Below are positions 22,338-35,900 of a stretch of DNA of 64,000 bases, one piece after another. Both the position numbers and the translations under genes were made by a program. The stretch is from Phoronis australis. Taxonomy: Eukaryota > Phoronida > Phoronidae. The notes under the pieces are model-generated. The model saw only the letters and a list, made by a program, of their open reading frames with translations, was not told the origin of the DNA and ran no database searches. Position 1 is the first letter of the stretch. The number at the start of each line of letters is the position of its first letter. The DNA is taken from assembly GCA_002633005.1 (NCBI GenBank), contig NMRA01000334.1:368300-432299 (forward strand). The letters are read 5' to 3'.

Positions 22338-23145
22338 TAGAATCCTACACTGATCTCAGGTTTATTACATGGGCAAAACCGCTTGGAAATTTCGTCAAAA
22401 TGATGCTTGTTGATGGATTTTTGACGAAATTTCCAAGAGCTTTTGCTCATGTCATGAAATCGAGACGAGGGTTCAATGGATTTGTTTTCTCAAATGAACC
22501 TCAAAAATGATCATTTTTTGCCGAAACACTCGACGTGTTTAAAACTCAACCACATGACGCAACTTTTGTATAAACACGCTTGCGATATGTAAAGTAATTC
22601 AGTTACTTTTGTTAACAGTTTTATTTTATGCTTAACAATTGTGAATTGCATTCAGCTTTCGTAGCTTTTATTCAAGTTAGAATCTAATAAATAGTCTTTG
22701 AAGGTGTAATATTAAAACTTAAGAAATGTTGATAAATAACAGTCAGCAAGTCTTCCCTGCGCGTAAGTACTGAATTGACCTTGAGACACCACAACTAGAC
22801 AGTCTCGCCGCGTTTCTTGATTTGGGGCTCGTCTCCGTTTGAATGAACGTGGACATGGAATTCTCCGCCAAAGATGGGTACCTTCAAGAAGTTTTTTGCA
22901 TGTCCTTCCGACTGGAATTACGTACAATTGTGACACCCTATTTGCCAATCATAACCTTGTCACCTTCTCGGCATTGTTTGGTTGGCGCGCGTTTGGTTGT
23001 TTTAGTGTTTTGCAGGCGATAAAATTTAAGGCGTATGGATGCCTTCTTTGAACACCTTTGTGATTTGCCCATGTAATATCAAAAAATTACGTACTCGGCG
23101 TTATTAACCAATCGTGTTGTAATACATTCCAGGTCATGTGAGAAG
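22338..23145 (-). mobile_element. ~0.8 kb interspersed repeat, copy B (uninterrupted, inverted)
   Basis: Minus-strand copy of the repeat at 14965-17053. ATTACATGGGCAAAAC at 22364 and TTTGCCCATGTAAT ending at 23077 form short terminal inverted repeats. A hairpin with GGAAATTTCGTCA arms occupies 22364-22456. The open frames here are by-products; none is conserved in copy A. Confidence 0.8.
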
Positions 23146-23148
23146 TAA

Positions 23149-23290
23149 AGATTATTACATAGCGAAGTCGTTATAGCCCGTAATCTAGAGCCCCAGTGGA
23201 TTTTGCAGAATTATCGCCCAAGGGGCGTTAGCCCCGAAGGCAATAGTTCTATAAAATCAACGAGAACTCTAGCAAAGAGGGATAACGACT
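23149..23290 (+). mobile_element. GCGAAGTCGTTAT-family repeat, copy 2
   Basis: Begins GATTATTACATAGCGAAGTC, shares ATTATCGCCCAAGGGGCGTTA with copy 1 at 12840, and ends GGGATAACGACT, the inverse of AGTCGTTATAGCCC near its start. It abuts copy B of the 0.8 kb repeat directly. Confidence 0.7.
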
Positions 23291-23470
23291 GAGAACATGT
23301 ACGTTTAATAATTTATTTATGCTACATACTGAACGAGAAACATTGCAATGAATCGATCTACCTTTCTCGACTCACCTAGTCGGCTTTTGTAACTACTTTC
23401 TATGCCAGAGGCTAGTGCTCGGTTGGATGAAATATTCCTTAAATGTAAGAGATATACTTAAGTGTTAGAG

Positions 23471-23583
23471 ACGACCCTAAATTTTAGGGACTGTTGCATG
23501 AAAAGCTCCCAGCTAGAATAGACATTAAATAGGGACTCAACTTTTGGGGTTACCTTAAGAAAGTCCCTAAGTTTAGTCCCTAA
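23471..23583. mobile_element. TAGGGACT-family element fragment
   Basis: Contains TTTTAGGGACTGTTGCATG, AAATAGGGACTCAAC and TCCCTAAGTTTAGTCCCTAA, words shared with the foldback at 53627-54041. Confidence 0.55.
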
Positions 23584-24194
23584 CAATTAAATGGCTGACC
23601 AAGCTCATGTTGCTGTTGAAAAAAGAATTTTCCGTGACAAAAGTAACCCACTGTAGACGTTTAGCGACAATGAGCTTATTGAAAGATTTATATTTTCTAG
23701 AGATGGGATATTCATAATAGTTAGAAAGCGTGAAAAGAAGCTGCAGTTGTCGAACAGGATTGCGTGATCTCACCCACTGCCCTGGGGTCGGAGGTCGTAA
23801 ACTTATAAGAAACGCGAGAAGTGAAACACAATAGAAATAAAATGAATCTGTAAAATATTTTTAAGCGACTAGTCTACCTTACTACACATCTTATGCTAAG
23901 CTTCCACCGTAAAAATATTGCGTGCTAAAATAGGTTACCACTGGTTACTGAGTATAATGTCCAAGTCTAAGCATCCCAACGACATGTTACTCGCTTTCAA
24001 ACTGGAGAACGATGATTTACAAGTGAGAAAATGACAGATGAATTTTGCAGAATTAAAGATGTTTTATTGAAATTGTGCATCTTATTTTTCATAGCGTACA
24101 AATTTCGGTACATTGCCGTTTGTTGAACGTACGGTAGTTGAGCGTGCTCATTTATTTAAGTACATGTATTATATTTTCACGTTCGATTACGTCA
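23584..24194. other. No recognisable gene
   Basis: Nothing assignable. Confidence 0.4.
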
Positions 24195-24262
24195 GCTGCT
24201 GAGAGGTGCAGTGGTAAAGTCGACGACTCGAAACTCTTTCAGAGCGGCCACGGTTTCCCGTC
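24195..24262 (+). mobile_element. tRNA-like SINE fragment
   Basis: GAGAGGTGCAGTGGTAAAGT has an A-box-like core (GTGCAGTGGTA) and is followed by CTCGAAACTCTTTCAGAG and GGCCACGGTTTCCCGTC. The last looks like a T-arm whose TTCGA loop has been partly deleted. A relic. Confidence 0.4.
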
Positions 24263-24267
24263 AAAAT

Positions 24268-24291
24268 GTTATTCAACGCGCGTTGAATAAC
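24268..24291. repeat. Perfect 24 bp palindrome
   Basis: GTTATTCAACGC followed exactly by its reverse complement GCGTTGAATAAC. The half resembles the ACGCG unit of the foldback at 1556-2064 (GCGCGTTGAATAAG there). Confidence 0.85.
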
Positions 24292-27200
24292 TAAATGGGT
24301 TGTTTAACGGTTGTATTGGCCATTTCAAGCTGAAAATGTGGTATAAGACCCCATATTTTATGGCCATCCATGTGACGACAAACTAAACTACTACAGATAT
24401 CGATAAACAAATAAGTTATGATACGTTGTTGGATGACTGAGAAGGAACGGAAAGTGATGAGAATTTATAGAAAAATCGGATGAAAAATAAGTTGAAGAGA
24501 AAATATGAACGATAGCATGCAACTGTTGTGTTGCAACGAGACAAAGAAATCACGTGCTACAAATAAATCATTAATGGAAAACCAAAAGGGGTCACTGACC
24601 CAAGAATCAAAACAATATGATAATTAGGACGTGGCAGTATAGCTTACATAAAATAATTAAATACTGAAATAATATTTTTAGCGCACGAAAGACAGGTAGT
24701 GCGCCGTATATACGGGTAGTATGGAAATAATACACTTTTACTTGAACACTATAAACTTTCTGCGAATCGTCTGCCTCTCTAATCATACATTTCTATATTA
24801 TGTCATCCTTGCAATATTATTTGCATCCTCGCACCCAAATCTCCGAATCATTTGAGATGAATAGGACGTCGGGCAAAATATTTCATGTTTTACATGTTAT
24901 TGGTAGGACGTTTTTGTAGCAAAAACTGATTACCTTTTCCCAGCTGAAACATTGTTTCCTCCGATTTCAGTCAATTGTTTTGAGTAGGTGTCGCGGGGTA
25001 AAATGAACTTAACTTTATTTACTCCTTATCCCGACTAGCCAAACAACAAAGGTCATACTCTCATACACAAATCTCGCGGATATATAACATCTGGTCACTG
25101 ACTTACCAACAAGGTCCTGCGCTTTTAAAACAAGGCTTACGCAACCCAAATCACAACAGACCGATCCACTCGACTATAGAACCACGTGTATGACAACAAA
25201 GAGCGTGAGTCGTGTTTGCAGTTCAGGATCTGAGCTATTGGGCGTGTGTGTCGTGTTTTACGAGTGCTGGAACGTGTTTGTTGGTTATTGACGTGGGTTT
25301 ACATGCCCTGTGCCGAATTCAAGAGTGCGAAGAATCTTCTACTGTGCTTCAAAGGCACGTTAACGTTTTCGGTAACTGTGATTTGTGTGTTCGCTGACGT
25401 TCATGCTGTACGCTTTTGTTACAAGAAAAATGTGTTAAAAATGCACACCAGCGTTTTACGGAATAGTTTACGTGAAAATAGTATTTTGTTGAATTGCGAA
25501 TATGAAACTGAAGTGAAATAGCATGCCGAGTCAAAAACATGTCTACATGTACATGTATGTACACCTGTAGGCGTCTCCAACAGTTTTAAGGTAGGTGTAT
25601 ACACTGATCAAATCTCCAGGTTCCTAATTAAAATGAGTAAAAAGGGAGTTTTAACTAGTTAGACATGACTCTGAAAGTGACAAAAATCGAAAAAAAATGT
25701 TTTTTTGTAATTCGTTTTTTAAAAAATCGTATTTTTTGATTTTCAACAAATCCAATTTTACCTCGAATTTTTTTTCAAAATGCACAGGGATCATCATCAA
25801 CTATTTCCTTACGCAATATTCTACTTATCCATACCAAATATATGTACAAAATCATTATGATCTTGATTCTGTGGCATTTTTTTGTGTGTGAGTTGGGGCA
25901 AGCACGCCACTTTTTGTCATTTGGTCACTTTCCGTCTAATAACTAAAAATCTGGTCCATTTATCAAAAAACCCTGGCACGCGATTTTACTTCAGTCCAAG
26001 AGGATATCAAATTTGCAACTTTCGTTAAAATTGACCAACGTGTTGTATTCCAATATTATCATCAACCAATATATGTGTTATATCAAATCGCCGCGTTACT
26101 GCCTACATAACAATATTGGCGACGAGGATAAAGAACTACTTTCATAGTAATGGTTCAACATTTTTACGTGCCTGTACCGAATGGAGTTTGGGATAAGAGA
26201 ATGTCACTTTCTGCGCAAATAGCGCCGCTTGGGTGAGATTCTCAAGTTACTTAAGTTTCTTATATTGCTTTCCTCTAAAAGCGTATAATATCATGAGTTT
26301 TAATTCAGGGTTACGTTTGAATCTATGCACTAGAAAAATTTTTGTTATGTAGAACACTGGGTCATTTCTCTAATTCTTTGGGTTACGGCCAGTGGCAAGT
26401 TAGAAATCCTCTGGGTTTGACAGCCTAGTTTCTCCACGGCACGTTCCCAGCACAGAAGCACGGTTTATCTGCGAGGACTCTACTCTGACGGCATGTAGTC
26501 GTCCATGTGTCGCGCGCGCGGCTTGTCTTCACAGCGCGTGTATGCACTTTCACCGAATCGTGCAACACCACCCACGTCGACACTCTGCGTCCTCTCGCAA
26601 GACACCTGACCTTATATTACCGACTTCTCTTATACATGCACAATTTCTGCACGGACTCCTCAAGCTGAGTGCAGTGATGGCTTCGGTAGGGCTTGTCAAC
26701 TTAATTTTTTTGCAGATAGACAAACTACAACAGGCCAGGCTCGGAACAGGAGCTAGTTCACTATTTCACTACTAACTTTCACATGGTCAAAAATAGAATT
26801 GTTTTATTCTTGGTCTTGCTACAACACCAACATCAGCTGGTACATCACTCTCGATTGCCCGGTTACGCAATGCTTGTTGACAGGGTTAGATTAAAGCTAG
26901 TGTCTTGTATATAAGCTCCGCCCCAGTTGTCAATCACTGAGCTGGTGAGCACTCAAGCCATATGACTTACTGAGGCTTGGTCAAATATAGCTAAAAAAAC
27001 AACTTTGGATTTTCAGAATGATTTTATTTTTCTTCAGTATACTGTGCATCAAGAATTAAAGATTAGGATGATATGAAAATGTAAAAAACAGTCAAAATTA
27101 ATTTTTTTGTGTATCCACCTACCTTAAGATGCCAAGACACATAGCCACGTGCATTCAGTTATGGGAAACCTTATAGAAAAGTCTGTGCAGCCAACAAAAT

Positions 27201-28002
27201 ATCTGCTTTTGAGTTTAACTTGAGAAAAGCACACATTTTTTGAAAGAAGAAATCCTATTGAATTTGATTGTTGATTTTGTAGGTCATGTGACTGTCTTTT
27301 TGTGAAATTTAACAAATACTATCAATGGTACAAAGCAACGGTGTCAATAACATAATTGATGTAAATTTTATCGACGAAATCTCAAAAACCATGCTATAAT
27401 TTCTTACGCATCATCTCATTTCCGTTTGAGGCAACTTTTCCCATCAAATCATCAAGATCCTATTTTTGATAGCCTCTCATGCAAAAATTTAAAAAGCAAT
27501 TCCTTATACGGAATTTTGGATAACCATCCATAAAGCACAATACAGTATCTAAGTTTGAAATGAATCCGATCAGCCATTTGTGATATATGACATTCAGAAG
27601 TTAATCAGATTTGGACATTTTTCTAGGTTCATTCATACATCTAATTGAATAGATCGTTTCTGATTTCCAAGTCAATATTGTACCAGCTATCCGTCAACTG
27701 ATTAGACAATAGCCAGTGGCGCACACTTCTTTGAGTAGGAAATACCCAGCAATTATTGGATTTCAAGTATCAAGGAATACTTGAAGGCACGTGTTGTACG
27801 TCCAAGTCTTCACTCCTAACTAATTTGTAATGCCGAAGTGCCACACCGGTGTTGGAAAGTTGTACAAGCATAGGTTTAATGCAACCGCGCAGCGGCTTTT
27901 TCTGTGTTTTAGGATAAGGCGTTGCCGTGAATTAAAGATGTCCGCTCCTTTGCGTTCACCAGTTCAGAACACAAGTTGAGTTTCACAAGTCGAAACATAC
28001 CA
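24292..28002. other. No recognisable gene
   Basis: AT-rich non-coding sequence, with T-rich stretches near 25690-25770. Overlapping short frames around 25212-25604 show no domain. A CGCGCGCG tract lies at 26512-26521. Confidence 0.4.
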
Positions 28003-28163
28003 GGGGCGGATCAAGGATTTTGGCTTAGGAGTAGGGGTGTAGGACAGAGTATTAGTCAGGATTTTGCCCGTCAAACATTCGCACCTCCGAACTGTCAAAT
28101 GGCCGGAATCTGGCAGTTTTTTTTTGGGGGGGGGGCAAGGTGCCCCCCCAAATGCGCAACTGG
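28003..28163 (+). mobile_element. GGCGGATC-family MITE, copy 2, with target duplication
   Basis: Starts GGGGCGGATCAAGGATTTTG. Interior CAGGATTTTGCCCGTCAAAC, ATTCGCACCTCCGAACTGTC, AAATGGCCGGAATCTGGCAG, then a G-rich run. The direct repeat ATACCA flanks it (27997-28002 and 28164-28169). Confidence 0.85.
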
Positions 28164-28924
28164 ATACCACAAGAGTATGAACATTTCGTAACTTTCAGCC
28201 CTGTTGGTGTTTCCTTATTTTAATACTAGTGTTTTTAAAGTTGGGCGGATTTTCCACGAAAACTTCATTACATATGGGTAGCTGTGCACGAGTAGGCTGT
28301 CACAACGGCGACTATCCTAGGTGGTGGTGCACCACAAAAAATAAATTAAACTAAAAATCATATTAAATTCTGTTAAGTTTGAAAGTATTTGTAGTTGCGT
28401 TCAGTGATTATTATTTGATTTAAAATCAGTTTCATGAAGTTTCCAGCTAAAATGAAGCTGAAAGAGTGTGCCTCATTTGGCTCAACAACGTGCGTGAAAA
28501 CAGGCTGGGCTGCAATGGAAAATGCTATTATGCAAGCTTTTCTTAGGTGTATCATAGAATGTACGTCAATGTTTACAAGTTATTACACTCACATGTTGTG
28601 TGATGTTCGCATTAGATCAAATTTGTACGAAGTGGTCATGGCAAGAGCTCGGAGATGTATGATGTAGACAGCAGCGTACATGTAGCTGGAAAGTTTGTAC
28701 ACCCACCCATGAGAACGTGAACTCGGAAAGAAAAAGGGTCCATTACAAGGAAGCGTCCATGAAAGAAATCGATCTATCGTAAAGATTTGAAACACAGTCT
28801 CTTTTGTAGAGCTCATTCCGATAAACCAACTGTTTGGTATGGATCCACAAAAAGCTGTCACGTTAACCTATAAAGGTTGAGAAGGTACAAGAAGAGATGC
28901 CTGCGTGATTACAAATGAGTTCAC
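28164..28924. other. No recognisable gene
   Basis: Nothing assignable. Confidence 0.4.
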
Positions 28925-29173
28925 CTTTTGCAAACAAATATAATATAAAAATAATTGCAGGCGGTCTGATACACTTTCCAGACGTGCGCACGCCTCGAGT
29001 GGGGCCCATTGCACTGATCACCTGGAAAGGTTTTTATGCTTTATTGATATATGGTTAAAACCGAGCTGAGGAGCTAGAAACCTGGCTCAAGGTGGGAATT
29101 GAACCCACGACCTCGAGTAAAGAAAGCGGACACTTATCAACCAGGCCACACTGCCTCCTCTTTTGCAAACAAA
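28925..29173 (-). mobile_element. Complete tRNA-derived SINE with 14 bp target-site duplication
   Basis: The identical 14 bp CTTTTGCAAACAAA lies at 28925-28938 and 29160-29173. Between them, on the minus strand, is a tRNA-like head starting GGAGGCAGTGTGGCCTGGTT (A box 29137-29148; B box GGTTCAATTCC, complement of 29095-29105). A ~120 bp body and an AT-rich tail follow. Head, tail and long target duplication together are the signature of LINE-mobilised SINEs. A conventional tRNA gene would lack the tail and the duplication. Confidence 0.85.
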
Positions 29174-29784
29174 GTAAAACATAATTAATTATATTAAAAA
29201 CCTTTCTATAGATTTTTTGTTATCAGAAAAGGGACCCTGTTGTAGCATGGGAACTCCCTTGCAGTAAGTTAAGTTTGAAAAAAATCCCTTTTGAACTGAA
29301 GTTTTCCGCGAAAAGAATACACATCTGAGTGGGACGTCCCATACATGTATGGCTCTTCTATGGGAGAATCCTGTGATAAGCTGAAACCTCATGACTGTTA
29401 TCGTTGGGTGACGTCTCCGGGAAATTAAGCGACTCATCTCTTCGGGAAGTTGTTGCTTGCAATTCAAATGAATGGTTATGTCTATTCCAGGACATCCAAT
29501 GCCACTTGGGGTTGGGTCTAACCTTTGTAATCGAAATCGAAACTCGAAATAATTTTTTGCATTTTCTGTTCTAAATGTACCTTTGTGTGAACTCAAGATA
29601 AGTGGCAATTAGTCTATTATTGAGAATGTTATGGTATGCCAGTGTGATTCTAGAGCTAGTTTACTTTTGCTACTAAATAGAGTTTCAAGTTCAGAGTCGA
29701 ACTCCTAGCCTTCAGTAATGCTGAGGCCATTAAATTCAAATTAGGAGTACAAATTAATTTACATGTACGCAGGACGGAAAACTA
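29174..29784. other. No recognisable gene; longest open frame of the window
   Basis: The minus-strand frame at 29189-29608 (139 codons) is the longest ORF in the window. It shows no signal peptide, helix or known motif, and no splice or promoter context, so it is not called a gene. Confidence 0.35.
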
Positions 29785-29923
29785 GGCTGCGTTTCTCAAA
29801 CCCAAGACACTCGTGAGCAAATTTAAGAGCGGTAACGTTCTTCGCTTGTAATGCATGTCGAATCTCGCGAAGGCTTACGAGATCTTGCGTTTCACGGAAT
29901 TCTTGCTCCTACGAAACACAGCC
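29785..29923. mobile_element. GGCTGYGTTTCKY-ended MITE
   Basis: Left end GGCTGCGTTTCTC and right end ACGAAACACAGCC form terminal inverted repeats 139 bp apart. The interior has CTCGCGAAGGCTTACGAGAT. Single copy in the window. Confidence 0.5.
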
Positions 29924-32900
29924 ATGTAGAGATCAACTGCAAGTAGAAAGGAAAGGGGTTCTATGAAGATACAATAATATTGTTCAGTTTCGGATCAAAT
30001 TTAACGAAAATTATAATAAGTAACTTTAAGCAAACGTCACAGCCAAGCAAACAGTAACCAAGAACATACTTGCTAACTGTTTTGCACTCACGAAAAATGT
30101 TAGATGACCGAAGCAACGTTTTACTTTCTCACTGGAAAGACTATTTTCAAAAATTTAAGATCCGCATTATTTCCATAGTGGCGTGATAACAAAAACGTCA
30201 TGCAGGCTGCAGGCGCGAAGTGATTTGTACAGTGTTTTTCTCTGAAGAAAATAACCCATTCTGGGCTCAGATATTCAGAATCCAAAGGGGTAATAAATCA
30301 ATAATCTTCTAGGCCAGGACCATAACCCCTTTATTAAGTTAGTTTTACACAGTCCTGCTGGTACAGTTCTATGGCTTATTCACAAAGAACTGCTTTCACT
30401 GACCTTGCGCGTCAATTCCAAAATGCCTATTGTGCGTGACTGACACCCAAGATTTACAATCATCTGCAAAAATCTAAGCAACGGTGTGTATTAATTACTC
30501 TCTTAAGAGAGATGTTTTAATAAACATCACTATATTTGTCCTGCTGAGCATGTTTAGTCTTTTATGATGCAAATATGTGTCTTTGCAACAAATGTACTGT
30601 GGATGAAAGTAACTCAGACCGTCTTCAATTGCATCATCTCTTTAGAGTCATCTTTTGGAGTTTAAAGTCTTCTTTTAACCAAACAGCAACCAAACAAAAA
30701 CAGAAACCCAGGAGCAGCAATAATTTATCTATAAATAGCAAATTGCAGTGACGTGCAAGGCCTAGTTTGAGGAAGTAACCTCTGAGGTGAACCAGTACGG
30801 ATATTGTAGATTTTTTGAAATTCTCAAAAGAAGTAGACGCTTTCACCAAAACTGCACAGAAAAATTCTGAGACATGGTATTTCGAAGTTATCCGAATGTG
30901 GACAGTTTTGTATGGTAACCTTCAATGTATCTACCTTTATCTGACGTTATACTGAACTATGGTAATACCCGTATTATTAGGTTTCTATTCGACTCGGTCA
31001 CGAGTAACATGCTCAGTTATTTGGCGTCGATCATATTATTTTAAGGGTGGTTATTTCGCACTGACTCTTTGTAAAGGCTTCTATGTCATCAGACTGGGGA
31101 ACATTTCGAAAACGAGGCCATTTTGGTAAGTTTTCACCATACTAAGCTACGATCCACTTCTAATAAAGGTTATCCAAAAAGGAACAGAGAGTTGTTTTAG
31201 AGAGAAATAAGATATTTAATCGTAACAGTATATCTAAGAATGACCAATGGTTTCATCTTCGAGTTGTTCACTCAAATGTTAATAGAGATTGGGTGTGAGC
31301 CAATAAAAGGTGAAAAACGCGCGGACAGTCACGGTATTGCGAGATTTAACTGTATAAATCACAAAATATCTTGAAACATCAACCAAATCCAACAATCGTT
31401 TATGATGCTATACGCAAACGTTTCGTTTTCTCATGATACACACATCTTCACGCATAATTTATTGAGAACTTTCATAATTGAAGGTGAAAATGAAAGGCTT
31501 TACAAAGCTAATGCATATCCAGTAATCCTGTCGGTGTTATTGTTTCGCCCAAATACGCGCTGTTAGGCTTCACCAAATAGCGGATGATCTTTAATTACTC
31601 AAGTATCAATTAAAGAATATTTTGCGTGAAAAGAGAGCTTTATTTTAAATAGTAGACTGTAAAAGTGCTGATCCGGAGAGCACACTCAATACATTTGGCA
31701 CTTAATTTGAGATGTTCTTGACGTTCACCACCGTGCCGGAACAGCCAAACTAAGGTCTAAATTCCAATTTCATCTATTGCATCAGGTAAAACCATAAATA
31801 ATTGACGAAGGACTTTATAAATATATGGTTATAATGCAATTCGGTTGAAAACGGCGGAGTTGCGGCAAGTTTTAATGACAGTAAATTCCATAGCAAGTAC
31901 ACACACCGGAACAAGTGAATGAAAACAACTCTCGCGCGTGCGTGGCGCAACGTCAGAGGCTATGAGATGGAATTCGAGGGCTGCAGTTCCATGGTTTTAC
32001 ACACGGTTCTCTGAAACACTTTTAAGAACTGTTTCATATTTGAATGAGGGGATATCAAAAATATTATTCTTATGATTTCTGCGACTAAATTCGAAAGTTG
32101 CATAAAAGAAAACTGGAACACTCGTTTTGCGGTCTGATACTTAACATTCTATGAAATGAAAATTGTCCGCGTTATTGATAAAATTGTTTTGCCGATGAAC
32201 GTACTTTTCGTTTTCAGTGAAATTTAATAACAATATGTGGTCACATGACCCAAAGATTGAGAGATAGGCATAAAAAGACAAACTCTGTCGGTTTTCTAGT
32301 TTCATAAAATCGATATTTTTACATAGGTGAATTCTATTTATTCTAGATATTTGGCTAAACGCCAAAGTCTAGTCTATAAGGCCGTATAACCCTAAGCTAA
32401 AACACAGTCCAACATATATTAATGTGGCTAGCAAACCCCGAATTTATAAGTTCTTCCAGGAATGTGGAATGTAATGACAGCCCCATGACTTTCATCAACA
32501 CACTTACTGTCGGTCCAAGTTGAAATAGGTTTTGTCGAACAGAATAGAGCCGACGTCGCATGCGTCAGGTTTTAGAGCGCTTCGCAGCACAAACGCGAGA
32601 CTGAAGTAGCAACGTGGCGACTGCTCATTTGAGACCGGATACCATTCGCCTCTAGAAGACGACTAGTCATGCTTGTTTTAAACGTATTACGGCTAATTAC
32701 AGACACTGTAAATGGTGTCAAGAAGTCAAAATGTTTGCATATGCCAACTGATAAGCAGAGGATGTACCTTAAAGTAAAGCTAGGAGGCGATAAGTCGCCG
32801 GTCTCATGTGGTTCCCGAAAGTCTCCCGTTATGTTACATGCAAATTCTTGGTGGAACTGAACATGTATGCAAACTGCAACAAATCCAAATCGAGGAGACC

Positions 32901-35900
32901 TACATGTACCTAGCAAGCAATCAATTAACTCTACTCACCCTGTATTGCACAGTGTATGCCATGCAAAATATGAAACGCAAACCTCAAAAAGGGTTCAGTC
33001 CACCGAAAAACACGAACTGGGACAACGGCATGTGACTTTTAAAGAACATAAGGACCTTGTTACTTAATGGAATTAAATTGGATTTGTGGGTATTGGGAAG
33101 AGATGTCTGTTAACTATTATCCTGTACTTGTGACAAGAATGCGACTGGTCGGCTAGGCTTGCCAGGACGGAGCATGCGCGTAAGTGCCGAGCAATGATAA
33201 ACAGTATTTATGAATAAATTAAGACGTGACCATTTTATGAGGTATGAATCAAAAGTAAACACTACGGGGTACTTAGGTGCTTCGTTTATTTAAACTTGAT
33301 CTCGTAAATATCAAGTGGACAACTGAGGTACACGTAGTTCAAGGTAGCGCAGACCACATTTTTGAGAAGAGCAAAATCAGGCATCGCAAAATCACACTAG
33401 TTAACTGCTAGTGTTTCGGTGGCATTGTTTGGAGCTTACTAGCTTATTCTAGCAAAATGGCGGCATGTGAAATGATTAGACGGTGAGGTTGCAATGATGA
33501 CTTGTCGTAATGAGGCTCAATAACAAATAAATTATGGGATATGATTTACAGTTTCTGCTGCATTGGCGATGATTTTTCATCCCAAGAGCAAGCTAATATA
33601 TTAGGTCAGCAGAACACAGTTGGGACTACGCATGGCGTGTTCTGACAACACATCCGAAACAGATTCAACAGGCATTATGTGTTTACACGCGCGAATGTTA
33701 TCAAAACACAAAAATGTTCTTTGCTGTACGTGACAGGTTTGCAGATTTTTGAAATTAGGGATATTTTAAAATGGGGCTGTTCTAGGGGTTCTGATGGAAA
33801 TGAAATGAAATTAATTACTTCCTTTAAAGGTAATCGTCATACAAAATAAACGTCATTACCAACCTTTACAGAGTTGTTGAAGACGAAAACGGAGAAAAGC
33901 ATGTTTTGCTTGTCATCCTACTGTATATGTAGGATGGCAGCTCAACATTCAACACACAGGTTTATGACCAAATGTCCTCAGTTTTTCCCGGATCTCAAAA
34001 ACATTTTTTTGATTAATCGTCTTTTGTCAGGCCTGTTAGTGATGACGAGGATGGTGTGCATTTTATTGTCAACGTCCCACTAATCATGTGACATGTCAGC
34101 TGATTGCAAAGGAAGGTATGTGCAGAGGCTCATCGTGTGCAGTCACACCGTGACGTGCAGCTCAGCTACGCACAAACTGGACGCCCGGCAAATGCATAAG
34201 TATGGACTACAATTGACCAGTTAACCTATATGTATAGACGGATACGCCACATTACAATGACTTGTGGGATGTCGGTCATCCAAAAAAGAATGAAATAAAC
34301 CGATGAAAACGGACAAGAACGTTCATTGGATGTGTTTGGATGTGTACATTTCGCCTCAGTCGTCGCAGGGCGCAATTTGGTTAGTAAAGCTGAAAGCCAA
34401 TGCAACAAATAACTGGGCATTTAAAGGATATTTCATTGACAAGGTCACCGCCTTCGACTTCAGATAATTCTATCCAATGACTAGAAGTTTACATATGCGG
34501 GAACACGCAGCCAATTTTGCATTTTATGGATCTGTTCAATGAAACTTTAAGTGTGTCTTACGCAAATGTACGTTACAATACGTTTTCTCGGTCCTTAAAC
34601 CAGCTGTCTTTTTTAGGCAGCAAAACGGATTTGGAAACAAAGGTAAAAGAATTAAAAAAATTCACACACTCAAAATTTTAGATAATTTTTCACGGGAAGA
34701 GTTGACAACGAATAGAGAATTCAAAGCTATTGGCAGCCCAAGTAAACTTCAACGGAGGCAAAAAAAAAACAATTCCCGTAGTCTCACTAAGCCAACACCT
34801 GATTTCCAAACTAGCTGCGCCATATTGAAATTCACTATCCCTCCAGGCGGCGATCAGGTCTTTCTGGTGGACAGGCGTTCAGCGTCAGCTACAGATCCCG
34901 TGAACTTTGTGGACGGGAGGTTTCAACCTACTGGAACGGCGTTATAACACCATTCGTGATTCTATTAAGGCGGCAAATTTTCATTGTTTTGAGGTGGGAT
35001 TTCCATTTTTACCATTGGCTCACGGAAAAGGACAAACGTCTTCTCCATGGGTGAATGATATCATGACCCATACATTCCCCTCCACAAAGAATTCACGTCT
35101 ACATAGTCATTGGCTGCATCTGAAGACAGCCGATGTCAAAAAAATGAAATACATGAGTGAACATATTCGTCTGTTTTTAAAGTAATGAATCATTATGTAG
35201 TATTGAATTTATGGAGTCGTTCACCGAATCTGAGTCGGAATCAAGCGGAGGTCGATTTCTCGCACTCGTCAGCGCCAATATCAAAAGGCTGCTATTTTTT
35301 ATTCGTATGTGGGAGATTCTCGTAACTCACGGCATTCACTTACGTGATTTTGCGTATGTGATCCAGCCAAACTCGCTATGCACTCGGTTCTGCCAAACAA
35401 ACCCCTGATGGCAGGTGACGTCACCGGCCTGGCTCATTGAGTAAACACGCTATTGATGGAATTGAAAACGTTGTTTTCACGTTCACCAAGAAAGGTTTTA
35501 GCAAAAATGTCAACACCTTCGTTGGCTGCACAGTAAAAGAACGTGCTCAGTAGAATTTCTGTGAAAACAAACGAATATTATGTTGAAGTAAATGGAAATA
35601 GGTTATGACAGCTAATCTGCGTGGGCTTGAGACTTTTATTCAGCATGAGTTTTAGAGAGATAAAATTTCTGTTTTAATTCTCAGTTTTGTGAGCTTTTCG
35701 GAAACAGCATCGTGGATTTTTGTAATAAACTGAAAGCAATACAGAAGCATTTACAGAAAATTAACATGACACTTTTAGTTTCGTTTGTTTATTTACTGTA
35801 TAGTAACTAAGCAAACACACATGTACGATGTACATCATTTAATGCGTTTGGCAGAATTGAAAGCAAATGTGCGTGAAGAGCATATTCTCTATTTACATTC

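Noticed and set aside
29189-29608. Longest open frame in the window (minus strand, 139 codons)
   Set aside because: No recognisable domain, signal peptide or membrane helix, and no splice or promoter context. In 64 kb of AT-rich DNA a frame of this length can arise by chance.
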